Positions 1-6,593 of a stretch of DNA of 10,713 nt are shown here, piece by piece. The number at the start of each line of letters is the position of its first letter. Position 1 is the stretch's first letter. Position numbers and translations under genes: made by a program. Source of the stretch: CAXGUU01 sp964012875 (GTDB lineage: Bacteria > Pseudomonadota > Gammaproteobacteria > Ga0077536); assembly GCA_964012875.1 (NCBI GenBank), contig CAXGUU010000104.1, forward strand, positions 1 to 10,713. Reading direction: 5' to 3'. A model generated the notes under the pieces. It was not told the DNA's origin, did no database searches, and saw only the letters and a program-made list of their open reading frames with translations.

Positions 1-335
1 CGCGCGGCATCGTGGACGAGAACCCAACAGTCATCGGATTCGGATACAGCCAGCGCCGTCAGGGCAGCCAGCACCGAATGACAACGCTCAGCACCGCCGG
101 TTACTGCGACACATTTATCCGAGAAACCCTGACTGATCCGCGAAAAATAGTCATCGTCAGCAGCGATGGCGACACAAACCCGCTTTACGGCCCGATGTTC
201 AGTCAGGCGAGCGACGGTATGCGCGAGTACGGGGCGACCGTTCAATACCAGGTACTGTTTGGGTACGTCACCGCCCACGCGGCGACCAATACCGGCGGCA
301 GGCACTACGGCGCACACTGAGCCGGGCTCATTCAT
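1..335 (-). CDS. ispD: IspD, 2-C-methyl-D-erythritol 4-phosphate cytidylyltransferase (N-terminal part, cut by window edge)
   Basis: IspD joins CTP to 2-C-methyl-D-erythritol 4-phosphate, the third step of the non-mevalonate isoprenoid pathway in the cytoplasm. About 111 residues are visible, roughly the first half of a protein usually near 230 residues. The CTP-binding signature PAAGIGRR lies at residues 12-19, followed by PKQY with the conserved lysine at 26. The metal-binding VHDAA motif is at 107-111, just where the window ends. The start is the ATG at 335-333, which gives MNEPGSVCAVVPAAG and matches the family. It overlaps the ftsB stop by 8 bp (ATGAATGA), so translation is probably coupled. 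A second ATG at 331 is in another frame and soon meets a stop. ftsB-ispD is the usual gammaproteobacterial arrangement, with ispF expected beyond the edge. Confidence 0.95.
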   Translation of the reverse strand, partial: MNEPGSVCAVVPAAGIGRRVGGDVPKQYLVLNGRPVLAHTVARLTEHRAVKRVCVAIAADDDYFSRISQGFSDKCVAVTGGAERCHSVLAALTALAVSESDDCWVLVHDAA

Positions 336-663
336 CAGTTTCACCGGTCAGGGTATCCCCGGACGGGGCGAGATCAGCGGCAAGCTCGTTTCGCTGTTCA
401 TTCGTTCGAAAAAAGATCTCCCCCTCCTTAATCATTCCCATGTCACTTCGCGCGCGCTCCTCGATCGCCTCCAGCCCCTGTTTCAGATCGATAATCTCCG
501 CCGCCAGCGCGTGATTGCGCTCGCGCAGTGATTGAATATGCTGGCGTTGTTCGGCCACCGCCGCCTGGAGTTGCTCTACTTCGCGCACTCCGCCGCGCTT
601 GAACCACAGTGAATACTGAAGATAAAGCGTGATGATAATCAACAGCGCAAGCAGGATGCGCAC
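328..663 (-). CDS. ftsB: FtsB, cell division protein of the FtsQLB complex
   Basis: FtsB is a small bitopic inner-membrane protein. With FtsL and FtsQ it links early and late divisome proteins and helps activate septal peptidoglycan synthesis. The 111-residue product has the family layout: a single membrane segment at about residues 2-20, a basic stretch (FKRGG), a coiled coil at about 27-70 rich in Gln, Glu, Leu and Arg, then the conserved tail ARSDMGMIKEGEIFFR at 71-86. It is slightly longer than the E. coli protein because of an extra acidic C-terminal tail. The start is GTG at 663, since no in-frame ATG fits. The ribosome binding site is weak (AAGAG about 3 nt upstream), 21 bp after eno. 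The weak site and close packing suggest it is read from the eno transcript. Confidence 0.95.
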   Translation of the reverse strand: MRILLALLIIITLYLQYSLWFKRGGVREVEQLQAAVAEQRQHIQSLRERNHALAAEIIDLKQGLEAIEERARSDMGMIKEGEIFFRTNEQRNELAADLAPSGDTLTGETDE

Positions 664-678
664 GGCTCTTAAGCAACC

Positions 679-694
679 TGGCCTTTAAAGGCCA
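679..694. repeat. 16-bp perfect palindrome spanning the eno stop codon
   Basis: TGGCCTTTAAAGGCCA reads the same on both strands. It covers the last two sense codons and the TAA stop of eno and runs into the eno-ftsB gap. As RNA it could form a short stem with an AT-rich centre between eno and ftsB. No T-run follows, so it is not an intrinsic terminator. A processing or mRNA-stability role is possible but unproven, and chance is a real alternative. Confidence 0.5.
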
Positions 695-1971
695 AGGTTA
701 TAAAACGCGGAAGCGCCGGGGTAACTGGCTCGCTCGCCTAACATTTTTTCGATCACGAGCAGCCGGTTGTATTTGGCAATGCGGTCGGAGCGCGACATCG
801 AGCCGGTTTTAATCTGACCGGTCGAATAGGCGCACGCGATATCAGCAATGGTCGCATCCTCGGTCTCGCCGGAGCGATGCGACACAACCGCGGTGTAATT
901 GGCCGAGCGCGCCAGTTCGATGGCCATGAATGTTTCGCTCAGCGTGCCGATTTGATTGACCTTGATCAAAATGGAATTCGCGACCTGTTCATCAATACCA
1001 CGTTGCAGTGTCGGAGCGTCGGTGACGAACAAATCGTCCCCCACCAGTTGCACACGATCACCTAGCGCAGCGGTCAGTTCCCGCCAGCCCTGCCAGTCAT
1101 TCTGGTCCATGCCATCTTCAATCGAAATAATGGGGTAGCGTTTCGACCAGTCTTCCATCATCGTCGTCATTTCGCTGGCGCTTAAGGTCTTACCCTCCGA
1201 TTCGAGCACATAATTGCCGTCGCGATAGAACTCAGAGCTGGCAACGTCCAGCCCGAGAGCAATGTCATCGCCAAGCTGGTAACCCGCCTTATCCACAGCT
1301 TCGGCAATCAGCTCCAAGGCTTCTTCGTTCGATTTCAAGTCGGGCGCGAATCCGCCTTCGTCGCCGACCGCGGTGCTTTGGCCACGGTCGTTAATCAGTT
1401 TCTTCAATGCATGAAAGACTTCGGCACCGTAACGCACCGCCTCGCGAAAGCTCGGTGCACCAACCGGAAGAATCATGAATTCCTGCAGATCGACGCTGTT
1501 GTTGGCATGAGCACCGCCATTGATCACGTTCATCATGGGTACCGGCAAAACGTACTCGTCGGCGTTTTTCAGTGACATGAACAGTGGTTTGCCCTGAACC
1601 GCCGCGGCCGCATGAGCTGCCGCCATTGATACAGCCAGCATGGCGTTCGCACCCAGGTTTGCCTTATTCGGGGTGCCATCTGCGGTAATCATGGCCTCGT
1701 CGATAGCAGATTGGTCAGTGACGTCGGATCCGCGCAGTACCGCGGCGATTGAACCGTTAACGTTAGCCACGGCCTTCTCCACGCCTTTGCCGAGATACCG
1801 CTCCTGGTCACCGTCCCGCATTTCTAATGCTTCACGCTCGCCGGTCGATGCGCCCGACGGGACTGCGGCGCTGCCGACGTGGCCGGACTCGGTAACAACT
1901 TCCGCCCACACGGTGGGGTTACCACGCGAATCGATAACCTCGATTCCGTTGATAGCGCTAATTTTAGACAT
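685..1971 (-). CDS. eno: Enolase (2-phosphoglycerate dehydratase)
   Basis: Enolase interconverts 2-phosphoglycerate and phosphoenolpyruvate in glycolysis and gluconeogenesis. In many Gammaproteobacteria it is also part of the RNA degradosome. The 428-residue product is normal length (E. coli 432). The active site appears complete: Ser42 in the mobile loop (PSGAST), His155 in NGGAHANN, Glu164, the general acid-base Glu205 in VGDEGGFAP, metal ligands Asp242, Glu285 (SIEDG) and Asp312 (GDDLFV), catalytic Lys337 (LIKVNQIGT), the His365-Arg366-Ser367 loop (SHRSGETED) and Lys388. The start is ATG at 1971, giving the typical MSKI opening, with a modest GGA element about 9 nt upstream. The 79 bp before it contain two adjoining GC palindromes. 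ftsB follows 21 bp downstream. Confidence 0.98.
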   Translation of the reverse strand: MSKISAINGIEVIDSRGNPTVWAEVVTESGHVGSAAVPSGASTGEREALEMRDGDQERYLGKGVEKAVANVNGSIAAVLRGSDVTDQSAIDEAMITADGTPNKANLGANAMLAVSMAAAHAAAAVQGKPLFMSLKNADEYVLPVPMMNVINGGAHANNSVDLQEFMILPVGAPSFREAVRYGAEVFHALKKLINDRGQSTAVGDEGGFAPDLKSNEEALELIAEAVDKAGYQLGDDIALGLDVASSEFYRDGNYVLESEGKTLSASEMTTMMEDWSKRYPIISIEDGMDQNDWQGWRELTAALGDRVQLVGDDLFVTDAPTLQRGIDEQVANSILIKVNQIGTLSETFMAIELARSANYTAVVSHRSGETEDATIADIACAYSTGQIKTGSMSRSDRIAKYNRLLVIEKMLGERASYPGASAFYNLGL

Positions 1972-2016
1972 TTAGACTGTTCCGTGATTCTGTTTATTTA
2001 CTGGTTGATCATGTTC

Positions 2017-2039
2017 GCCCGCGGGCGCGTGCACGCGCC
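2017..2039. repeat. Two overlapping GC-rich palindromes between kdsA and eno
   Basis: GCCCGCGGGC (2017-2026) is a perfect 10-bp palindrome and GGCGCGTGCACGCGCC (2024-2039) a perfect 16-bp palindrome sharing its first three bases. In the mRNA the second could fold as a 6-bp stem with a 4-nt loop, about 55 nt before the eno start. No T-run follows in the eno direction, so it is not an ordinary terminator. It could be a processing site or stability hairpin separating kdsA from eno, or a protein-binding site. No clear sigma-70 promoter was found in the remaining AT-richer 45 bp. Confidence 0.5.
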
Positions 2040-2050
2040 GTCGCACATGC

Positions 2051-2863
2051 TCAAACGTGCTTGGCGACCTGATCGATCGATTTCAGAGTTTCGAGTAGCT
2101 CTGGCATCTGCCCGAGCGGCCATGAGTTTGGACCGTCGCTCAAGGCGTCATCAGGGTTGGGGTGAGTTTCCATGAAAATCCCCGCCACACCGACGGCGAC
2201 GGCGGCGCGCGCAAGTACCGGAACGAATTCACGCTCGCCACCGGAACTGGCACCCTGGCCGCCGGGCAGCTGAACTGAATGTGTGGCGTCGAATATCACT
2301 GGGCTCTGACACTTGCGCATGATCACCAGGCCACGCATGTCAGAAACCAGGTAGTTGTAGCCAAAGCTGGTGCCGCGTTCGCACACCATGATGGCGTCGT
2401 TGCCGGTCGCTTTGGCCTTATCAACCACCTTCATCATGTCCCACGGCGCCAGGAACTGACCCTTCTTGATGTTGACAGGTTTGCCCTGGCCGGCCACCGC
2501 CTGGATGAAGTTCGTCTGGCGGCAGAGAAACGCAGGCGTCTGCAAGACATCAACAACGGCCGCAACTTCATCGAGCGGTGTGTCTTCGTGAACATCAGTT
2601 AATACCGGCACGCCGATATCTTTCCGCACGCGTTCGAGAATACGCAAGCCGGTCTCGATACCCGGTCCGCGGTAACTGTCATGCGAAGTCCGGTTGGCCT
2701 TATCGAACGAGGATTTGAAAACGAATGGAATACCGAGGGTCGACGTCAGGTCTTTCAGCGTCGCCGCGGTTTCCAGAATCAGCGCTTCGCTTTCAATGAC
2801 ACAGGGACCAGCAATCAACAAAAACGGTTCTTTTTCGCCGACCTCAAAATCACACAAGCGCAT
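2051..2863 (-). CDS. kdsA: KdsA, 3-deoxy-D-manno-octulosonate 8-phosphate synthase (metal-dependent type)
   Basis: KdsA condenses phosphoenolpyruvate with arabinose 5-phosphate to KDO-8-phosphate, the committed step to the KDO sugar of lipopolysaccharide. The product is 270 residues, with GPCVIES at 19-25, KSSFDKANRTS at 50-60, KKGQFLAP at 133-140 and FDATHSVQLPGG at 191-202. Cys21, His195, Glu232 and Asp243 match the four metal ligands known from Aquifex KdsA (Cys11, His185, Glu222, Asp233) with a constant offset of ten. This points to the metal-dependent class, unlike E. coli KdsA, which has Asn at the Cys position. The start is ATG at 2863, giving MRLCDFEVG and preceded by GAGGT 5 nt upstream. 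The in-frame GTG at 2875 lies inside that Shine-Dalgarno sequence and is unlikely. The gene overlaps the end of pyrG by 14 bp. Confidence 0.97.
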   Translation of the reverse strand: MRLCDFEVGEKEPFLLIAGPCVIESEALILETAATLKDLTSTLGIPFVFKSSFDKANRTSHDSYRGPGIETGLRILERVRKDIGVPVLTDVHEDTPLDEVAAVVDVLQTPAFLCRQTNFIQAVAGQGKPVNIKKGQFLAPWDMMKVVDKAKATGNDAIMVCERGTSFGYNYLVSDMRGLVIMRKCQSPVIFDATHSVQLPGGQGASSGGEREFVPVLARAAVAVGVAGIFMETHPNPDDALSDGPNSWPLGQMPELLETLKSIDQVAKHV

Positions 2864-4505
2864 CGCTGACCTCACCTGGAACTCGCGCTACCTGATTTAT
2901 TGCGGCCGTCAGGAATGCTGTGAACAGGGGATGTCCATCACGCGGTGTCGAGGTGAATTCAGGATGAAACTGACACCCCACAAACCAGGGGTGACTGGGA
3001 ATCTCAACGATTTCGACCAGATTGCCGTCTATTGAACGACCGGCGATGCGCATACCCGCCGCTTCGAGTTCCATCATGTAAGTGTTATTGAACTCGTAAC
3101 GATGTCGGTGTCGCTCGTTGACCAGGTCAGTGCCGTAGGCACGAGCGACAAAACTGTCCGGTGCGAGCTTGCAGGGCTGCCCGCCCAGCCTCATCGTACC
3201 GCCCAGATCACTGTCCACCGCCCGAATCTCAACCGACCCTTCCGCCGTTTTCCATTCCGTAATAAGCGCAATTACCGGATGAGGTGTCTGCGGGCTGAAT
3301 TCTGTGCTGTGCGCATCCTCGAGGTTCGCGCAATGGCGGGCAAATTCGATGACCGCCGCCTGCATACCCAGACAAATGCCGAGGTAGGGAATCTCGTGCG
3401 TTCGGGCGTACTGCACAGCGAGTACCTTCCCCTCTATGCCGCGCTCGCCGAATCCGCCCGGGACGAGAATCGCATTCATGTCGGCCAGCACGCCGACGCC
3501 GTCGTTTTCCAGGCGTTCGGAATCGACGTAGTGGATGTTCACACGGGTCTTCGTATGGATGCCTGCATGGACCAGCGCCTCGGACAATGATTTGTAACTT
3601 TCCGTCAGGTCGACATACTTGCCGACCATCGCAATGTCGACACTGTGCTCGGGGTTCTCAAGTGCAGAAACCACCTCATACCAAGGCTCAAGGTCCGCCG
3701 GCGGAACCTGCAAATCCAGTTTTTCAACCACGATCTCGTCCAGACCCTCTTCGTGCAGCAGCATCGGGATCTTGTAAATCGTGTCCGCGTCTCGCGCAGT
3801 AATGACGGCGCGTTCCTCGACGTTGGTAAACAGCGCGATCTTCCGTTGCTCGGAAGGCGGCACGGCCCGATCAGCACGACACAGGAGGATGTCTGGTTGA
3901 ATACCGATGGACCGCAACTCCTTTACCGAGTGCTGGGTCGGCTTTGTTTTCATCTCACCCGCCGAACCAATAAACGGTACCAGCGTGAGATGAATGAACA
4001 GCGTGTGCTTTTGTCCAAGTTCGACGCGTATTTGCCGGATGGCTTCGAGAAACGGTAGTGATTCGATATCGCCCACGGTACCGCCAATTTCGATCATCGC
4101 GATTTCCGCGCCCCGCGCACCCTTCTTAATCGAAGCGATGATCTCGTCGGTGATGTGCGGGATCACCTGGACCGTTGCCCCCAGGTACTCGCCCTGCCGT
4201 TCTTTTCGAATCACGTCGGCATAGATTCGGCCGGTCGTGTAATTACTTTCCGCCGAGGTGCGACAGCGGACGAAGCGCTCGTAGTGCCCGAGATCGAGGT
4301 CAGTCTCGGCGCCGTCTTCGGTGACGAACACCTCGCCGTGCTGAAACGGGCTCATTGTGCCCGGGTCAACGTTGATATACGGGTCCAGTTTGACCATGGC
4401 GACTTCGAGGCCGCGCGCCTCCAGGATCGCGCCCAGCGAAGCGGCCGCAATGCCCTTTCCGAGCGAGGACACTACACCGCCTGTGACGAAGATATAACGC
4501 GTCAT
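2850..4505 (-). CDS. pyrG: PyrG, CTP synthase
   Basis: PyrG makes CTP from UTP and ATP using ammonia from glutamine, the last step of pyrimidine nucleotide synthesis. The 551-residue product is normal length (E. coli 545). The synthetase domain (about 1-265) opens with MTRYIFVTGGVVSSLGKG, carrying the P-loop with Lys17, and keeps the magnesium ligands Asp71 and Glu139 (MIEIGGTVGD). The class I glutamine amidotransferase domain (about 290-545) has nucleophile Cys378 in YLGICLGMQ and the His514/Glu516 pair in CQFHPEFTS. The start is ATG at 4505 as in homologues. No convincing Shine-Dalgarno precedes it, but a short reading frame ends in an ATGA overlap with this ATG. The gene is the first of the block and overlaps kdsA by 14 bp. 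Confidence 0.98.
   Translation of the reverse strand: MTRYIFVTGGVVSSLGKGIAAASLGAILEARGLEVAMVKLDPYINVDPGTMSPFQHGEVFVTEDGAETDLDLGHYERFVRCRTSAESNYTTGRIYADVIRKERQGEYLGATVQVIPHITDEIIASIKKGARGAEIAMIEIGGTVGDIESLPFLEAIRQIRVELGQKHTLFIHLTLVPFIGSAGEMKTKPTQHSVKELRSIGIQPDILLCRADRAVPPSEQRKIALFTNVEERAVITARDADTIYKIPMLLHEEGLDEIVVEKLDLQVPPADLEPWYEVVSALENPEHSVDIAMVGKYVDLTESYKSLSEALVHAGIHTKTRVNIHYVDSERLENDGVGVLADMNAILVPGGFGERGIEGKVLAVQYARTHEIPYLGICLGMQAAVIEFARHCANLEDAHSTEFSPQTPHPVIALITEWKTAEGSVEIRAVDSDLGGTMRLGGQPCKLAPDSFVARAYGTDLVNERHRHRYEFNNTYMMELEAAGMRIAGRSIDGNLVEIVEIPSHPWFVGCQFHPEFTSTPRDGHPLFTAFLTAAINQVARVPGEVSDALV
2869..2877 (-). promoter_or_regulatory. Ribosome binding site that decides the kdsA start
   Basis: On the minus strand AGGTGAGGT ends 5 nt before the ATG at 2863 and lies inside the last codons of pyrG. 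Its GTG is the alternative upstream start, which would place the start codon inside its own ribosome binding site. This supports the ATG. Confidence 0.7.
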
Positions 4506-4588
4506 GACCGGTGTTTTCGAAGGCGGGAAGTCGTGGTCGGGAAGAGTGCCAGGACAGGATTCAGGGCTAGTTCATTCGCGACCATCAT
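4502..4588 (-). CDS. Possible 28-residue leader peptide overlapping the pyrG start
   Basis: A short frame begins with two ATG codons (4588 and 4585), encodes MMVANELALNPVLALF followed by a Thr/Arg-rich tail, and ends at TGA 4504-4502. Its stop overlaps the pyrG ATG as ATGA. GAAGG sits 4 nt before the second ATG, a usable ribosome binding site, whereas pyrG itself lacks an obvious one. The arrangement would suit translational coupling. The peptide has no recognised family, and 28-codon frames are common by chance. If the promoter candidate at 4598-4626 is real, the transcript would begin almost at this ATG, so the two proposals do not fit together well. Confidence 0.3.
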   Translation of the reverse strand: MMVANELALNPVLALFPTTTSRLRKHRS

Positions 4589-4597
4589 GCCTTCGCC

Positions 4598-4626
4598 AAG
4601 CTACCAGAACAGTCCGGGTTGCACAA
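4598..4626 (-). promoter_or_regulatory. Candidate sigma-70 promoter for pyrG and the genes after it
   Basis: On the minus strand TTGTGC (4626-4621) is followed after 17 bp by TAGCTT (4603-4598), which is preceded by TGG, an extended -10 pattern. The gap position ahead of the pyrG block makes a promoter likely here, but both hexamers match consensus only partly. Other positions in the 148-bp gap cannot be excluded. Confidence 0.3.
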
Positions 4627-4653
4627 TGGCGGACGGCCCGTGGGCGTCAGATT

Positions 4654-6399
4654 TCACGTCCGCAATTGGTACCCCGATTCAATGCTCGAGCGAAGTACGA
4701 CACCGAAGGTACGGTAACTCAACGGCGCCAGAGGTCGCCGGACGTAGAGCGCCTCCACGCCCTCGGCAATCATGATTTCGCGTGCTTCGTGCAAAGTCGC
4801 CTGCAAATGTATGGCCGAGAGCTCGAACCGATCGCCGGGGATGGCCAATAAGTCTATCGCCTCGACAAATTCTTCCTGGGACTCAATAAACAACAACAAA
4901 TCGGCCGCCCGCAAAAGCTGAAACTCGTCCGCAACGCGCTCGAAAATCAACCATTGCGGCTGGTCGCGCAATACAGTGCGCGCCTCTTCGGCCGACAATA
5001 GGCGTGCGACCTGGGCGAAGCTCCTGTTCATCACGGCCGCGACGCCAATTCGACGCAGGCCCTGAGAAACCGGGTTGTGGTGATAGTCGAGACCGGCATC
5101 CCGCATCAAATGGGTAAATACCGATTCCTGTCTGAAGGCGATCTTGGCGGTCAGGCTGGCACTCACCACCGCAGCCATCGCCGGCAGAATGATTAGCGGA
5201 TTCCCCGTCATTTCCAGTAAGGCCAACAGCGCCGCCAGCGGTGCCTGCAGCACGGCGGCCATCATGGCGCCCATCCCCAGCATGACAAACAACGAAGAGG
5301 AGGACGAGGTCCCTGGTAAACCTGCGATCCCCAGCGAAAACGCCGCCCCGGCGAGCGCCCCCATAACAATGGTAGGGCCGATTAAACCGCCCGGTACGCG
5401 AGCCGCGATACAGCAGGCGCTCGCCACGAATTTGGCGGCCAGTACACCGAAAGTTACCACCAGCAGATTCTTGCCCTCGAGAACCTCGGCGACGGTATCG
5501 TAGCCCAGTCCCATGACCTGGGGTGCCACGAGCGCCAGCGTCCCCACCACAACGCCGGCAAGCAGCGGCGGTATTGCTACCGGCATTTGTGCGGTTCTCC
5601 GGCTCGACCAGCGAACGGCTGCAACGAAGGCTGCCGACAGCACGCCGAGCATGACGCCCATGGCCACAATGTAGAACAGATCCCATAGCGAGGTGATCCC
5701 CAGCAACGGCACCGAAAACACCGTTTCGGCACCAAATACCGCGCGCGTTACCGCGGTGGCGGCAACCGCGGCAAGAATCACGGGCACAAAGCCTGCGATC
5801 GTGTACTCAACCATGATCACTTCCATCGCAAAAACGACGCCGGCCAGTGGCGTATTAAAAGACGCGGCAATTGCGGCGGCAGCGCCACAAGCAATCAAGG
5901 TCCGTACTGTATTGTTGGGCAACGAAAGCCGCCGCCCGAGCATGCTTGCAATCGCGGCACCCAAATGCACACTCGGCGCTTCACGCCCGACCGAATGGCC
6001 GGAGGCGAGTGCAATTGCGCCACCAAAAAACTGAACCAGGAGGTTGCGTACCGGCATGTGGCCCTGGTGATAGTGCAACCGTTCAAGGACGTGCACGACA
6101 CCTACCGTCCGCGCCGCGGCCGGAATCATCCGATATCCCAGCCCAATCAACAGCCCGCCGACAATCGGGACCGCGAATCGCGCCGCGGGATCAAGCCATT
6201 CAAAGGCCTCGCCGGGCAGCGCGGGCATGTGCAGTTGCTGCATCGCGGTAATCGACCAACGAAAGCCAACGATAACCAGACCGGCGCACACACCGCTGAC
6301 CAGCCCGAGCAATGCCAGCAGGCCATCCGCCTGCGCAGAGGCCAAGCCGAAACGATAACGATCGAAGTGCTCGCTGAGTGCGGAAAGGAAATGTTTCAC
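4654..6399 (-). CDS. ClC-family chloride channel/transporter with C-terminal CBS-like region
   Basis: This is an inner-membrane protein of the ClC anion channel/antiporter family, 581 residues. Hydrophobic helices fill about residues 24-420. The gating glutamate is kept as Glu140 in GHSVGREAP (usually GREGP), and NTPLAGVVFAMEV (182-194) and GGLIGP (337-342) mark other core helices. The usual anion ligands are altered by alignment to E. coli ClcA: Ser107 of GSGIP becomes Val99, Phe357 becomes Ile340, Tyr445 becomes Phe428. The internal proton glutamate Glu203 becomes Val194. Residues about 445-581 resemble a pair of divergent CBS domains (VMNRSFAQV, then EGVEALYVRR and GVVLRSSIESGY). The start is GTG at 6399. 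An in-frame TAA lies 7 codons upstream, and no clear ribosome binding site is seen. It faces fhs across a divergent gap. The family is secure, the transported ion and the mechanism are not. Confidence 0.92.
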   Translation of the reverse strand: MKHFLSALSEHFDRYRFGLASAQADGLLALLGLVSGVCAGLVIVGFRWSITAMQQLHMPALPGEAFEWLDPAARFAVPIVGGLLIGLGYRMIPAAARTVGVVHVLERLHYHQGHMPVRNLLVQFFGGAIALASGHSVGREAPSVHLGAAIASMLGRRLSLPNNTVRTLIACGAAAAIAASFNTPLAGVVFAMEVIMVEYTIAGFVPVILAAVAATAVTRAVFGAETVFSVPLLGITSLWDLFYIVAMGVMLGVLSAAFVAAVRWSSRRTAQMPVAIPPLLAGVVVGTLALVAPQVMGLGYDTVAEVLEGKNLLVVTFGVLAAKFVASACCIAARVPGGLIGPTIVMGALAGAAFSLGIAGLPGTSSSSSLFVMLGMGAMMAAVLQAPLAALLALLEMTGNPLIILPAMAAVVSASLTAKIAFRQESVFTHLMRDAGLDYHHNPVSQGLRRIGVAAVMNRSFAQVARLLSAEEARTVLRDQPQWLIFERVADEFQLLRAADLLLFIESQEEFVEAIDLLAIPGDRFELSAIHLQATLHEAREIMIAEGVEALYVRRPLAPLSYRTFGVVLRSSIESGYQLRT

Positions 6400-6489
6400 G
6401 TGTTCGATTCGAATCTGTTACCTACAGGGGCTGGATCCGTCACGGCCTGAGAGGTGGCCCGGCCGCGGCATCGCCGGCTTTTCGACGGG

Positions 6490-6498
6490 TGCTAGAAT
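6490..6498 (+). promoter_or_regulatory. Candidate extended -10 promoter for fhs
   Basis: TGCTAGAAT contains the TGn motif plus TAGAAT, one mismatch from TATAAT. No good -35 hexamer stands at the right distance, which is acceptable for an extended -10 promoter. It would give a leader of about 90 nt before fhs. I recognised no riboswitch or terminator hairpin in that leader. The rest of the divergent gap (6400-6593) holds only a 10-bp palindrome GATTCGAATC (6406-6415) near the ClC start and no clear promoter for that gene. Confidence 0.45.
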
Positions 6499-6593
6499 TT
6501 GCTCGGATTTACCTGTGCCCGGCACACAATCGCAAAACCGGCAGCTCCATATCGTTCTTCGAGTTCCGACCCAACCCCGACTGAGAATACCCC

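Noticed and set aside
328..335. Alternative ispD start at ATG 331
   Set aside because: It is out of frame with the conserved PAAGIGRR motif and reaches a stop after eight codons.
4632..4648. Terminator after the ClC gene
   Set aside because: A short stem (CCC/GGG core with a bulge) is present, but it has only a 2-nt loop as read and no T-run on the minus strand.
4883..5686. 267-codon minus-strand frame inside the ClC gene
   Set aside because: It is a frame-shifted reading of the ClC gene on the same strand, with Arg/Gly-rich low-complexity translation and no membrane or domain pattern.
6499..6593. Folate or other riboswitch in the fhs leader
   Set aside because: I see no conserved junction pattern or expression-platform hairpin that I can match to a known class.
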